A stretch of 29,586 nucleotides of DNA from an uncultured Eubacteriales bacterium (GTDB lineage: Bacteria > Bacillota > Clostridia > Oscillospirales > Oscillospiraceae): NCBI GenBank assembly GCA_900543085.1, contig UQQF01000024.1, positions 1 to 29,586 on the forward strand, read 5' to 3'. Below the pieces are notes generated by a model that was given only the letters and a program-made list of their open reading frames with translations, ran no database searches and was not told the DNA's origin. Both the position numbers and the translations under genes were made by a program. Every line of letters begins with the position of its first letter. Position 1 is the first letter of the stretch. Below, one piece after another: positions 13,430-22,388 of the stretch.

Positions 13430-14119
13430 GTGATTTATTTGGCCATTATAATTGTTCGCACGCTTATCGTTTTCTTTGCTCTGGTGCTGTTCATGCGACT
13501 CATGGGCAAGCGGCAGCTGAGCGAATTGGAACTGCCTGAACTGGCCGTCGCCGTGCTGATAGCCGATTTGGCGGCGCACCCGCTGCAGGACATAGGCATA
13601 CCCCTGATGAACGGTCTGCTGCCCATCATAGTGCTGTTCTGCTGCGAGGTGCTCATCTCCGGCGCCGCGATGAAAAACCCAAAGCTCCGCTCCGCCCTGT
13701 TCGGACGGCCGAGCTTCCTGATTGCCGACGGCAAAATAAACCAGCGTGAGATGCGCCGCTGCCGCTTCACGCTCGACGAGCTGGCGGAGCAGCTGCGCAG
13801 CAAGGACATACTGGATATCTCCCAGGTCCAATACGCCATACTGGAAACCGACGGCGACCTGAACGCCATCTTGTTTCCTCAGTTTCGCGCGGCGACCGCG
13901 CACGACCTGGGTCTCACGCCCGAGAACACCGGCTACCCGGTCATCATAGTCAACGACGGGCGGGTGCTGAGCGATAATTTGAAATATCTGGGACGCGACG
14001 AGAGCTGGCTGCGGCGCGAGCTCAAGCGCTTCGGCCTTGGTTCCGCCGGCGACGTCTATCTGCTGGTGGCGGACAGGCGCGGCGCAACCTACTGCGCGCC
14101 CATGGAGGAGAGAAAGTGA
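13430..14119 (+). CDS. YetF-like DUF421 membrane protein
   Basis: A 229-aa protein with three hydrophobic N-terminal segments (about 3-25, 38-55 and 62-78) and a cytosolic DUF421 domain with the family landmarks [27 protein letters not shown] and [15 protein letters not shown]. The biochemical role of the family is not settled; in Bacillus members are linked to spore or stress functions. The start is a GTG with a weak GGGG upstream; a TTG three codons later is possible. It overlaps the DUF4363 gene by four bases, a common pairing in Clostridia. The guaA promoter must lie close to or within its 5' end because only 37 bp separate the two starts. Confidence 0.88.
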   Translation: MIYLAIIIVRTLIVFFALVLFMRLMGKRQLSELELPELAVAVLIADLAAHPLQDIGIPLMNGLLPIIVLFCCEVLISGAAMKNPKLRSALFGRPSFLIADGKINQREMRRCRFTLDELAEQLRSKDILDISQVQYAILETDGDLNAILFPQFRAATAHDLGLTPENTGYPVIIVNDGRVLSDNLKYLGRDESWLRRELKRFGLGSAGDVYLLVADRRGATYCAPMEERK

Positions 14120-14496
14120 AAAAGGAAATATTCGCGCTTGTACTGCTCGGCGCGCTGTTTGCGGCCGGGCTTTTCAACACACAGTATCTAAAGGACTTCA
14201 CAGGCGGCATAGGCGAGGAGCTTGCGCTCTCGCGCGCGTACTGTGAAAACGGCGAGTACGAGCTGTCGCTCGAACACGCGCGCGCCGCCCGGGAGCTGTG
14301 GGACGCGCGAGCGACCTACGCCGGGATATTCATCCGCCATTCGGAGATAGACGCGGTAAGCGACGGCTTCTACGCTCTCACCGGAGCGCTGGAGTCGGAC
14401 GAGCCGCGCTCGGCGCGCACGATATACGCCGCCCTGGCGGAGCATGTGGACAGCCTCTACGAGATGGAGCGCCTGACCCTGGGGAGCATATTCTAG
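14116..14496 (+). CDS. DUF4363 family protein
   Basis: A 126-aa protein with one N-terminal membrane helix (IFALVLLGALFAAGLF) and an extracytoplasmic helical domain. Its GTG start overlaps the stop of the DUF421 gene (GTGA), so the two are made together. DUF4363 proteins are typical partners of DUF421 membrane proteins in Clostridia, possibly as an exported or membrane-tethered subunit. No enzymatic motif is visible and the function is unknown. Confidence 0.83.
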   Translation: MKKEIFALVLLGALFAAGLFNTQYLKDFTGGIGEELALSRAYCENGEYELSLEHARAARELWDARATYAGIFIRHSEIDAVSDGFYALTGALESDEPRSARTIYAALAEHVDSLYEMERLTLGSIF

Positions 14497-14535
14497 CGTG
14501 GCTCCCTCCCTGCGTATCGGCGCGTGGGATGTCCG

Positions 14536-14997
14536 TCAGTCTTCCTTCTGCTTGAGCAGCTTTGTGAGCTCCTCCATGAAGGTGTTGATGTCTTTGAAGG
14601 AGCGGTACACGCTGGCGAAGCGGACGTAGGCGACCTCGTCGACGTCTTTCAGTCTGTCCATGACCATCTCGCCTATCTCGGTGGTGCTTATCTCGCGCTC
14701 CAGATTGCTCTGCAGCTCCTGCTCTATGTCGTCGGCGATCTGCTCCAGCGCGGAGAGCGCCACGGGGCGCTTTTCGCAGGCGCGGACCATGCCGTTTATC
14801 AGCTTGACCTTGTCGAAGGTCTGGCGCGAGCCGTCGCGCTTTACCACGACCAGCGGCAGCCGCTCGATTATCTCATAGGTCGTGAAGCGCTTGGAACATG
14901 CCAGGCACTCACGGCGGCGGCGTATGGTCGCGCCCTCCTCGGCGGGGCGGGAATCTATGACACGGCTCTCGGAATAGCCGCAGAACGGGCATTTCAT
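14536..14997 (-). CDS. nrdR: Ribonucleotide reductase regulator NrdR
   Basis: A 153-aa repressor that binds NrdR boxes upstream of ribonucleotide reductase genes and senses ATP/dATP. The zinc ribbon has C3, C6, C31 and C34 ([17 protein letters not shown] and [16 protein letters not shown]), followed by an ATP-cone ([20 protein letters not shown]). The length is normal for the family. The start at 14997 has AGGAGG eight bases upstream; an upstream in-frame extension is not conserved. It is convergent with the DUF4363 gene, 39 bp away. No NrdR box or nrd gene is seen in this window. Confidence 0.97.
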   Translation of the reverse strand: MKCPFCGYSESRVIDSRPAEEGATIRRRRECLACSKRFTTYEIIERLPLVVVKRDGSRQTFDKVKLINGMVRACEKRPVALSALEQIADDIEQELQSNLEREISTTEIGEMVMDRLKDVDEVAYVRFASVYRSFKDINTFMEELTKLLKQKED

Positions 14998-15118
14998 ATG
15001 ATAGACCTCCTGGTGGGCAACTTTACATAAGTATATCACACCTGAAGGCGGCTTGCCACAGTTAATACGCGCCTTTGGCAAATTTTTTGCGTTGTCCCCG
15101 CCCGGCTTTGGCGCTAAA

Positions 15119-15379
15119 ATGGACGTGGTGATGACTATGCGCACTCTGCGCCGCATCCTCGCCATGTCCCCGGCAGCCTGGGAAGTTGTGATACGCGCGC
15201 TGCAGCTCAGCTGCGTCATGCTGTTTTGCGCGTTCATGCTGCTGGTGGAGGGCGGGGCATTTACATACGAAACCCGATATCTGCACTACACCGCGCGCGA
15301 ACTGCTGACCATGCCGCAGGCTGTTCTGCTCCTGGCCGCGATAGCCAGCGCCGTCATTGAGGAGCGGGCAGATCCCTGA
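15119..15379 (+). CDS. Small hypothetical membrane protein
   Basis: An 86-aa ORF with two hydrophobic segments ([20 protein letters not shown] and [13 protein letters not shown]) and a basic N-terminus, which suits a small two-helix membrane protein. It fills the only gap between nrdR and rnmV and overlaps the 3' end of rnmV by 26 bp in convergent orientation. There is no good Shine-Dalgarno site before either ATG (15119 or 15131), so the start is uncertain. I do not recognise a family. Confidence 0.5.
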   Translation: MDVVMTMRTLRRILAMSPAAWEVVIRALQLSCVMLFCAFMLLVEGGAFTYETRYLHYTARELLTMPQAVLLLAAIASAVIEERADP

Positions 15380-15956
15380 GCGCGCGCTCCAGCTCCTCGC
15401 GCGTGTACAGCGCCGAGAGCACGCCGCGCAGCGACGCGCCCTGCAATTTCCCGGGCAACCCCAGCTCGGCGAGGAGCGCGGCTCTCAGAGCGGCGCTTCC
15501 CGGCCTGCCGCTCAGGCCCAGGGCGTACATGTCCGCGGCGCTCAGCTCCTCGGCTTCGCCGCCGGAGCTCTCTGCGCCCTCAAGGGTCGCGCCGGCGCGG
15601 CGCAGCGCCTCCACCAGCACCTCGGGGCGCATACCCTCCACGCCCAGAGTGCCGGCCTTGGAGGCCGTCTTTTTGCGCCGCTCGCGCCCCGGGATGTCCG
15701 GTATATACGCATGCTTCACCAGCTTGGGGTCTATAGCGCCCTTCAGATAGCCGCGTATCTGGAACCCGGCTCCGTCGCTGTCGGTGAGGATGACCAGCCC
15801 GCGGGCTTCGGCCAGGCGGCGCAGCAGAGCCAGCTTCTCGCGGTCGTTGAAAACACCGAAGCCGCCGGTCTCGATTATCACCGCGTCGAACACCTGGCTG
15901 AGCGTGTCCTTGTCGTATCGTCCCTCGCAGACGATGACCTCTTTGACCTTTATCAT
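15354..15956 (-). CDS. rnmV: Ribonuclease M5
   Basis: A 200-aa Toprim-domain RNase that matures 5S rRNA in low-GC-type Gram-positives. The Toprim residues are in VIVCEGRYDKDTL and LTDSDGAGFQIRGYLK, followed by the DUF4093 C-terminal RNA-binding region. The start at 15956 overlaps the holA stop as ATGA. It is the last gene of the comEC-holA-rnmV chain. Confidence 0.93.
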   Translation of the reverse strand: MIKVKEVIVCEGRYDKDTLSQVFDAVIIETGGFGVFNDREKLALLRRLAEARGLVILTDSDGAGFQIRGYLKGAIDPKLVKHAYIPDIPGRERRKKTASKAGTLGVEGMRPEVLVEALRRAGATLEGAESSGGEAEELSAADMYALGLSGRPGSAALRAALLAELGLPGKLQGASLRGVLSALYTREELERALRDLPAPQ

Positions 15957-16996
15957 GCGCACTCCACCGCGAAGCGCACGAGCAGCTCGTTCAGCCGCTC
16001 CTGCGGGTCTCCGCCCGCGCTTTTCATGGCGTAGTCCGTCTCGACGCACAGCTCCACGGCGCGCTTCAGCCCGGCGAGCGAGAAGCGCCGCGCGGAGGCC
16101 GTGAGCCGGTTGTAGGCAAAGTCGTTCTTGATGCCGGTGCACTTCATCACGAAGTCGCGGCCAAGCCGCTCCTCCTGGGCGAGCCTGGCGGCGTAGAGCC
16201 TGCGCATCTGATAGCTCACCGCGCCGAGTATGAGAAGTGGCTCCTCGCCCATCGTTATGAGGTCGCTCATACACTTTACGGCGCCGTCGTAGTCCCGCTC
16301 GGCCAGGCGGTCGGTCATGTCAAAGGCGCGCGTCTCCGGGATGCGGAACGCCAGGCGCTCCACGTCCGCGACGGACACCGTGTCCCCCGGCGTTCCGGCG
16401 GCTATCTTCTCAATCTCAGGCACCAGTGCGCCCATCAGGCTGCCGCTGGCGTAGACGAGCGCGTCGCATGCGGCGGGCTCTATTCTCTTGCCCAGCGCGT
16501 CGAAGCGGCGGCGTATCCAGTTGTTCAGCGCGCTGCCGCTCTGCTCGGCGAAGTCTATATCCCGCGCGTACTTGCGCAGCAGCTTGACGGCCTTCAATCG
16601 CCCGTCCGGCTCGCTCGCGCCGCGGTTTATAAACACAAGAGTGGCGAAGTCCGGGATGTCCGAGACTATGCGCTCCAGAGCCTTCTGGTCGCCCTCCTTG
16701 CAGTGGTTTATGTCGTACCCGCGCACGATGGTCAAGGTGCGCTCGCTGGCGAAGGGCAGGGCGTTCACGCTGTCGGACAGCTCCTGCATATTCAGCGATG
16801 CGCCGTCCAGCTCGCGGAAGGAGAAGTCGTCCACCCCGTCCGGGAGGCAGGCGCGGGTCAGCTCCTCCACGAAGCGCGCGAGCAGATAGTCCTCCTGTCC
16901 GTGGAGCAGGTACAGCCGCTGCGGGCCGTCCTTTTTCAGCTCGCGGCTGACTTCGGAATAGTTGAATTCCTTTTTCCCAAACGCTTTTTTAGCCAT
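15953..16996 (-). CDS. holA: DNA polymerase III delta subunit
   Basis: A 347-aa clamp-loader subunit that opens the beta sliding clamp. The opening YLLHGQEDYLLARFVEELTR is typical of HolA; the middle and C-terminal helical collar domain (FDMTDRLAERDYDGAVKCMSDL, LLILGAVSYQMRRLYAARLA) match family order and length. It overlaps comEC by eight bases at its start and rnmV by four at its end. comEC next to holA is a common arrangement in Firmicutes. Confidence 0.95.
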   Translation of the reverse strand: MAKKAFGKKEFNYSEVSRELKKDGPQRLYLLHGQEDYLLARFVEELTRACLPDGVDDFSFRELDGASLNMQELSDSVNALPFASERTLTIVRGYDINHCKEGDQKALERIVSDIPDFATLVFINRGASEPDGRLKAVKLLRKYARDIDFAEQSGSALNNWIRRRFDALGKRIEPAACDALVYASGSLMGALVPEIEKIAAGTPGDTVSVADVERLAFRIPETRAFDMTDRLAERDYDGAVKCMSDLITMGEEPLLILGAVSYQMRRLYAARLAQEERLGRDFVMKCTGIKNDFAYNRLTASARRFSLAGLKRAVELCVETDYAMKSAGGDPQERLNELLVRFAVECA

Positions 16997-19283
16997 CTTC
17001 GTCTATCCTCACAGTTACATTTCCATTCACGTCGGTGCGGTAGACCTCCGCGCCGGTTATGCCCAGCCGCTCCAGCGCCTCATCGGTGGGGTGGCCGTAG
17101 CTGTTGTAGCCCACGGACACGACCACCGTCTCAGGTAAGAGGGCGCTGACCAGCTCAAAACTGCTGGAGCTGCGCGAGCCGTGGTGACCCGCCACCAGCA
17201 GCTCCGAGCGGCCGAGAGCGCCGCTCTCCACCAGGTCGCGCTCCACGGAGGCGCCCGCGTCGCCCGTTATCACGGTGTCATAGTCGCCTATGGACGCGAG
17301 CACCACGAGGCCGCGCTCGTTCTCGTCGCCCACGCCGCGCGGAGCCAGCAGCGTCAAGTCCAGGCCGGGCAGAGCTACCTCCACGTCCTCGCCGGACACG
17401 CGCACCACCTCGGTGCCTCTCCGGGCGGTGGCGGCGAGTATCTCCTCCAGCTCTCCGTCGGAGTCGTCCGTCCCGGCGGGGATGTACAGCGTGCCCACGT
17501 CCACGCGGGTCAGCAGTCTGGCCGCGCCGTTGGCGTGGTCGGAGTGCAGATGCGTCAGCACCAGCGCGTCTATGGCGCGGCGTCCGCGGCTGAGCATGTA
17601 CTCCCCTGCCACGTCCCCGGCGTCGTCCCAGGAGCCGACGCCGCCGCAGTCGACCACCGCCGCGCTCCCGCCGGAGATGAGCGCCACGCTCTCGCCCTGA
17701 CCCACGTCCAGCACCGTCACGCTGCGCTCGCTCCCGGCGTCCAGCTTGGCGGACGCCAGCACGGCCAGCAGCGCCGCCGCCGAGCACAGCGCCGGTATGA
17801 GCGGACGCATACGCGCCCTACCGTCAGGCAGCCTTTTGCACAGCAGGTAGGCCGCGATGAACAGCGCATAGGTGAACATCAGCCACCACACGACGGTGTT
17901 GTCCGCCGTATAGACGGCGGCATACGGCAAGCGCGCAAGCAGCTCCACGACCAGTACGAACAGTCTGGCCGGCCAGGCCGCGACCCAGGCCAGCGCCGCC
18001 CCGGCGAAGGGCAGGACTATGCCCACGACCGCTGCGGCGAAGCCCAGCGTAAACGCGGCCGAAACCGCCCATAGCGTCAGCAGGTTCGCCAATGGCGACA
18101 CCAGGGACACATACCCGAAAAGCAGCGCGACTATCGGCGCCGTGAACACCGTGGCTCCCAGCGAGCTGGACACGCTGGTTATGACCACGGCGCGCAGCTT
18201 TCGCACCTTTGCGCCCTTCCTGTTGAATCGCTCCGACAGTCGGCGGTATATCGCCGGGGAGACAAGCACCAGACCCAGCATGGACGTAAAGGAGAGCTGC
18301 AGGCTCGCCGAAGCTATGCTCATTGGGTTGGCCGCGAGCAGCAGCATCAGCGCGAAGGCCAAACTGGTCGGCGCGTCGGACTCACGCCTCAGGATCGGCG
18401 CGGCCATGCTGAAAAGCAGCATGACGCAGGCGCGCACTATCGCGCTGGAGCAGCCCATCATAAGCGTGAACACCACCACGAGCGGCGCGCCTATCAGCGC
18501 CGCCCGGCGCTTTCCGGCGAGCGCGACCACCGCTGACCACAAAAAGCCCAGATGCATACCCGAGACGGATATGACGTGCGACACGCCCGTCACCGAGAGG
18601 GCGTTGTCCAGCTCGCAGTCGTCGTAGACGCCGGAGGTCTCGCCTATCAGCAGCGCCAGCATTATGTCCCGCACGTCGCCCGGGAAATTCCCGCTTATGC
18701 TCCCGGCCATCAGATGCAAAAGCTCCTGCGGGAAGTACAGCGCGCTTTTCCAGTCGCGCTCGGAGCCGGAATAGTTTACATAATACGCACGGAGGTGTAC
18801 TCCGCGCGCGGCGTACACGTCGGTCGGCTCACCGTAGCGCGTGGAGGCGTCCGAGAAGTCCAGCTCCAGCTCGGCCAGGTCGCCGGGGCGCAGCTCGGGC
18901 AGGGCGCCGGAGTAGTCGCTCACGGCAATGCCGAGGCGGGGACAGCCCTCCTCGGCAAGCTTGACGTTCACGGAGGCGTAGTCGCCGTCGCGGTAGGGGT
19001 GCTCCTCCACACGCACCGTCACGGTCTGCACCGTATCGTCAAAGCGCGCCGCGGCGTCGGAGTACGTGCCGGAGTACACGCCGTACCACACGGCGCCCAG
19101 CGCCGCAAAGCAGCAGATGATGACGCAGCGCCTGCGCGCCAGGCCGCGCAGGAGGAATATGCCGGCAAGCAGCGGCAGAACCAGCGCAACGGCAGCCGGA
19201 AACAGCCACGCCGCTGGCAGCAGCCAGTGCGCGGCCGCGATGCCGGCGGCGAAGGTAAAACCCGCAGTAGCCAGTTCTCGCAC
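16989..19283 (-). CDS. comEC: ComEC/Rec2 DNA-uptake channel protein
   Basis: A 764-aa polytopic membrane protein that carries single-stranded DNA across the cytoplasmic membrane during transformation. N-terminal hydrophobic helices, an OB-like DUF4131 region (about 40-170), the competence core (LSVTGVSHVISVSGMHLGFL, then many helices to about 480) and a C-terminal metallo-beta-lactamase-like domain with LTHLHSDHANG near residue 575 and AGHHGSRSSSS later. All three parts are intact. The start codon is GTG with GGGGAGGGG eight bases upstream. No other competence gene is in the window, so actual competence cannot be judged. Confidence 0.95.
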   Translation of the reverse strand: MRELATAGFTFAAGIAAAHWLLPAAWLFPAAVALVLPLLAGIFLLRGLARRRCVIICCFAALGAVWYGVYSGTYSDAAARFDDTVQTVTVRVEEHPYRDGDYASVNVKLAEEGCPRLGIAVSDYSGALPELRPGDLAELELDFSDASTRYGEPTDVYAARGVHLRAYYVNYSGSERDWKSALYFPQELLHLMAGSISGNFPGDVRDIMLALLIGETSGVYDDCELDNALSVTGVSHVISVSGMHLGFLWSAVVALAGKRRAALIGAPLVVVFTLMMGCSSAIVRACVMLLFSMAAPILRRESDAPTSLAFALMLLLAANPMSIASASLQLSFTSMLGLVLVSPAIYRRLSERFNRKGAKVRKLRAVVITSVSSSLGATVFTAPIVALLFGYVSLVSPLANLLTLWAVSAAFTLGFAAAVVGIVLPFAGAALAWVAAWPARLFVLVVELLARLPYAAVYTADNTVVWWLMFTYALFIAAYLLCKRLPDGRARMRPLIPALCSAAALLAVLASAKLDAGSERSVTVLDVGQGESVALISGGSAAVVDCGGVGSWDDAGDVAGEYMLSRGRRAIDALVLTHLHSDHANGAARLLTRVDVGTLYIPAGTDDSDGELEEILAATARRGTEVVRVSGEDVEVALPGLDLTLLAPRGVGDENERGLVVLASIGDYDTVITGDAGASVERDLVESGALGRSELLVAGHHGSRSSSSFELVSALLPETVVVSVGYNSYGHPTDEALERLGITGAEVYRTDVNGNVTVRIDEDG

Positions 19284-19331
19284 CCGGAACGCCCCTCCCC
19301 TTTTCAGGCGCGGCCTAACGCCGCAGTTTAT

Positions 19332-19370
19332 TTTGGCTCTACCCCTGCCATGCGCCTGGGTAGAGCCAAA
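19332..19370. terminator. Intergenic hairpin between capA-like and comEC genes
   Basis: A 13-bp stem, TTTGGCTCTACCC and GGGTAGAGCCAAA, with a 13-base loop, just after the capA-like stop. It lacks a T-run after the stem on either strand, so termination is plausible but not certain. Confidence 0.5.
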
Positions 19371-19373
19371 CTG

Positions 19374-20693
19374 TTACTCGGTAGCGGTCTCCGCCTCCGG
19401 GTCGTACTCCGCGCCGAAAAGCTCGTGCGCGGCGTCCAGCGCGGTGACCATTGCGTTGTATATATCCTCGGTCATGAATCCCCAGTCGCTCCCGCTCTCC
19501 CACGCGGCTATGGCGTTGTGGAGGTCGACCACGCGGTAGTGCCAGTCGTAGTCGTTGATGCCGTAGTCATAGAGGTCGGCCATATAGATGGGGCGGTAGC
19601 TGACGCCGGTCACGCTGGTCTCGCCGGTGGAGTTGTCCTTGGAGATCTCCAGGTTGAGTATGGCGGAGATGTCCGTGTACTGGTCGTTCTGGCAGGACAG
19701 CAGGTTGCCGAGGCTGTAGCAGACAAAGGCGCTGCGCTCGGTGCCGTCGTCGAGCTGCACCGTGCGCATCTCCATCGGCTGCGGCACGCGGCAGTGCCCG
19801 CCGATTATCACGTCCGCGCCGGAGGCTATCAGACTGTCGGTGATCTCATATTGCAGGTCGCTCGGCTCCGTGGACAGCTCGGAGCCCCAGGACATGAACA
19901 CGAACACCAGGTCGGCCCCGGCCTCGCGCGCGGCGGCGATGTCGCCGTCCATGAGCTCATAGTCTATTTCCGTGCCGCCGGAGAGGTAGTCCGTGGCGCA
20001 GATGCTGGCGGCGTACTCAAAGCCGCTGACCGGCACGCTGTTGGTGTCGCAGGTGTAGGCCAGGAAGGCCACGGATATGCCGTTGATGTCCACCATCGTG
20101 CGGTTGCCGGATTCGGTGCGCTCGGCCTCGGTGCGATATGTGCCCACGTGAGCCAGCCCCGCGGCGTCCAGCGTGTCCAGCGTGTAGTCGATGCCGTCCT
20201 TCCAGGCGTCGGCGAGGTGGCTGGTGGCCGTGTTGACCAGGTCGAAGCCCACGGAGGAGATTGCGCTTGCGATCGCGGTCGGCGAGCGGAAAAGCGGATA
20301 GGCCGTGTACGCGCTGCCCTCCGCCACGAGCGTGGTCACCAGGGAGCAAACGGCGTAGTCCGCGTCGGACACCAGGTCGGGCAGCACGCCGAAGATGGGC
20401 GTGTAGTCATAGCCGCTCTCGGTCTGAGCCTCGCTGTTCAGGCCGGTGTGCATGACGATGTCGCCGCCGACGGCTATGGTCGCGGTGGTGACGTCCGCCG
20501 GTTCGCCGGACGGCTCGGCAGTCGGCTGCGCGCTCGGCTCGGAGCCGGGTGTCACGGCGGCAGAGGCCGTGGGCGCGGGGGTCTCCGCAGGCTCGTCCCC
20601 TCCGCCGGCGACGGAGGCTATTATCACAACGATGACAACAAGCGCTATGATCACCGCGAGGGCGATAAGCACAAGTTTGAGTTTGCTGTTCAT
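19374..20693 (-). CDS. CapA-like metallophosphatase-fold protein, altered active site
   Basis: A 439-aa protein with an N-terminal membrane anchor (about 5-30), a Pro/Thr/Ser/Glu linker (33-66) and an extracytoplasmic CapA/PgsA-fold domain (72-410). The first metal-site motif VGGDIVMH (D78) is present. Other usual ligands are not: the NLE box reads SLV (117-119), NNH reads TSH (157-159), HWG reads SWG (about 268-270) and HPH reads HCR (300-302). The fold landmarks DGIDYTLDTLDAAGLAHVG and ISVAFLAYTCDTN are normal. It may have lost or changed catalysis. It is monocistronic, with its own promoter divergent from rlmD. CapA relatives act in polyglutamate or surface polymer synthesis; the substrate here is unknown. 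Confidence 0.88.
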   Translation of the reverse strand: MNSKLKLVLIALAVIIALVVIVVIIASVAGGGDEPAETPAPTASAAVTPGSEPSAQPTAEPSGEPADVTTATIAVGGDIVMHTGLNSEAQTESGYDYTPIFGVLPDLVSDADYAVCSLVTTLVAEGSAYTAYPLFRSPTAIASAISSVGFDLVNTATSHLADAWKDGIDYTLDTLDAAGLAHVGTYRTEAERTESGNRTMVDINGISVAFLAYTCDTNSVPVSGFEYAASICATDYLSGGTEIDYELMDGDIAAAREAGADLVFVFMSWGSELSTEPSDLQYEITDSLIASGADVIIGGHCRVPQPMEMRTVQLDDGTERSAFVCYSLGNLLSCQNDQYTDISAILNLEISKDNSTGETSVTGVSYRPIYMADLYDYGINDYDWHYRVVDLHNAIAAWESGSDWGFMTEDIYNAMVTALDAAHELFGAEYDPEAETATE

Positions 20694-20729
20694 TCAACAT
20701 ACCTCGCTTGGGTTGGGATGTAACAAGTT

Positions 20730-20758
20730 ATTATACCATAGAATACCGGAATTGCAAA
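20730..20758 (-). promoter_or_regulatory. Promoter of the capA-like gene
   Basis: On the minus strand TTTGCA, 17 bases, TATAAT. The -35 overlaps the palindromic TTGCAA that also serves the rightward promoter. Confidence 0.7.
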
Positions 20759-20780
20759 TCCTATTGCTCCGTGGTAGAAT
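20752..20780 (+). promoter_or_regulatory. Promoter of rlmD, likely leaderless
   Basis: TTGCAA, 17 bases, TAGAAT on the plus strand. The expected transcription start, about seven bases past the -10, coincides with the ATG at 20787. No Shine-Dalgarno sequence precedes that ATG. Confidence 0.65.
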
Positions 20781-20786
20781 GGGCGC

Positions 20787-22154
20787 ATGGAAGCACTGAG
20801 AAAAAATGAGATATACGATTGCGCAATAACCGGCCTCACCTCCGAGGCGATGGGCGTGGGCAGGATAAACGGCCAGGCGGTCTTTGTCCGCGGCGCGCTG
20901 CCCGGCGAGCTGTGGCGCGTGAAAATCGTCAAGGTGGGCAAGACCGTGGCCTACGGCCGCGGCGAGGAGTGCCTCTCCCCCTCCCCCTCCCCCAACAGGG
21001 TCGCGCCCGGCTGCCCGGCGTACGGCCGCTGCGGCGGCTGCTCCTGCCGGCACATGAGCTACGAGTGCGAGCTGGCCTTCAAGCTCGGCAAGGTCAACGA
21101 CGCGCTGCGGCGCATAGGAGGCGCGGACATAGTCTGCGACGGCATCCTCGGCTCCGAGGACACCGAGCGATATCGCAACAAGGCCATCTACGCCATAGGC
21201 GGCAGCGCGGCGGAGCCGGTCTACGGCTTTTTCCGCGCCAACAGCCACGACGTGGTCGGCGTGGAGGGCTGCCTTTTGCAGAGCGAGAGCGCCGACCGCT
21301 GCGCCGCGGCCGTCTGCGGCTGGATGCGCAGATACGGCGTGGAGCCTTACGACGTGAAGTCCGGCTCCGGCAGCGTCAGGCACGTCTTCACCCGCACGGC
21401 GAGGGACGGCTCCGCCGTGTGCTGCGTCGTGTCGGCCGGCGGCTTCGGCGCAAAGACCCAGCCGCTCGTCGACGCGCTGCGCGCAGCGTGCCCCGAGCTA
21501 AGAGGCGTGGTGCTGTGCGTCAACCGCACGCGCGGGAACACCGTGCTCGCCGGGGACTTCCACACGCTCTGGGGCGAGCCGGATCTCACGGACACGCTCT
21601 GCGGGTTCGAGTTTGAGATAGCGCCCCAGGCCTTCTACCAGGTCAACCCCCCTCAGGCCGAGCGGCTGTACCGCCGCGCGGTGGAGCTGGCGCTGCCCGA
21701 GCCGGGCGGCACGGTGCTGGAGCTGTACTGCGGCGCGGGCACGATAAGCCTGGCGCTGGCCGCGCGCGCAAAGCGCGTGATAGGCGCGGAGATAGTCCCC
21801 GAGGCCGTCGAAAACGCCCGCGCCAACGCGCAGCGCAACGGCGTCAAAAACGTCGAGTTCATATGCGCCGACGCCGCCGAGGCCGCCGCGCGCTTCGCCG
21901 GCGAGGGCGGACGCCCCGACGTCATAGTGGTCGACCCGCCGCGCAAGGGCATGAGCGCCGAAGCGCTCGACGCCGTCGCGTCCATGCAGCCGGAGCGCAT
22001 CGTGTACGTCTCCTGCGACCCGGCCACCCTCGCGCGCGACATCGCCCGCCTCCGCCCCCACGGCTACCTCGCCGAACGCGCCACCGCCGTAGACATGTTC
22101 CCAAGAACTGCGCACGTTGAGACAATATGCCTATTGCGTGAAGCTGAGGGATAG
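20787..22154 (+). CDS. rlmD: 23S rRNA (uracil-C5)-methyltransferase, RlmD/RumA family
   Basis: A 455-aa SAM-dependent enzyme that makes 5-methyluridine in 23S rRNA (U1939 class, possibly also U747 as in RlmCD). The N-terminal TRAM domain (about 6-60) is followed by the iron-sulfur cysteines C76, C82 and C85 (GCPAYGRCGGCSC) with a fourth in VEGCLL. The SAM motif is ELYCGAGTISLAL, then VDPPRKG, and the catalytic Cys lies in YVSCDPATLARD near residue 410, with a terminal glutamate in HVETICLL. A short Ser-Pro run (SPSPSPN) separates TRAM from the cluster. The TRAM domain begins almost at the first residue, which supports the ATG at 20787 even though it has no ribosome binding site. Confidence 0.92.
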   Translation: MEALRKNEIYDCAITGLTSEAMGVGRINGQAVFVRGALPGELWRVKIVKVGKTVAYGRGEECLSPSPSPNRVAPGCPAYGRCGGCSCRHMSYECELAFKLGKVNDALRRIGGADIVCDGILGSEDTERYRNKAIYAIGGSAAEPVYGFFRANSHDVVGVEGCLLQSESADRCAAAVCGWMRRYGVEPYDVKSGSGSVRHVFTRTARDGSAVCCVVSAGGFGAKTQPLVDALRAACPELRGVVLCVNRTRGNTVLAGDFHTLWGEPDLTDTLCGFEFEIAPQAFYQVNPPQAERLYRRAVELALPEPGGTVLELYCGAGTISLALAARAKRVIGAEIVPEAVENARANAQRNGVKNVEFICADAAEAAARFAGEGGRPDVIVVDPPRKGMSAEALDAVASMQPERIVYVSCDPATLARDIARLRPHGYLAERATAVDMFPRTAHVETICLLREAEG

Positions 22155-22158
22155 GGGG

Positions 22159-22187
22159 TTGCAGCGGAGGGGAAAGTCATATATAAT
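22159..22187 (+). promoter_or_regulatory. Possible upstream promoter of the surface-protein gene
   Basis: TTGCAG, 17 bases, TATAAT directly after the rlmD stop codon. A second promoter at 22252-22279 is nearer the gene. Confidence 0.45.
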
Positions 22188-22251
22188 GGGTGCAAGCGGG
22201 TTGGCCGCGAAGAATGAGGAGGGCGGGGCATGAGAATTTACAAAAACCCTC

Positions 22252-22279
22252 TTGACAAACGGGGATTTAACCCCATAAT
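22252..22279 (+). promoter_or_regulatory. Promoter of the first SLH protein
   Basis: Consensus TTGACA, 16 bases, CATAAT. The spacer contains GGGG-ATTTAA-CCCC, an inverted element that could be an operator. It leaves a leader of about 150 bases before the ATG. Confidence 0.65.
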
Positions 22280-22281
22280 TA

Positions 22282-22388
22282 GACAGACAGGCAGGATAAG
22301 TCTGTCCTTTTCTGCTGCACGGAGTTTAATAATGCCGGAATTGGGAGCGCTGCGCCCACGGTTCAGCCGTGGGTGCGGCGCGCCTTTT
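22282..22388 (+). promoter_or_regulatory. Structured 5' leader with terminator-like hairpin
   Basis: First a GACAGAC / GTCTGTC stem (22282-22306). Then a 15-bp GC-rich stem with two wobble pairs (22347-22361 with 22367-22381) and TTCAG loop, followed by CTTTTT at 22383-22388. The second hairpin has the form of an intrinsic terminator upstream of the ORF, which suggests transcription attenuation. I do not recognise a known riboswitch class. Confidence 0.5.

Noticed and set aside
18552..20723. A 723-aa plus-strand open frame opposite comEC and the capA-like gene
   Set aside because: It is a shadow of high-GC coding DNA on the other strand, with His/Val/Arg-rich unnatural composition and no family match; the frame at 25457-27256 is rejected for the same reason.
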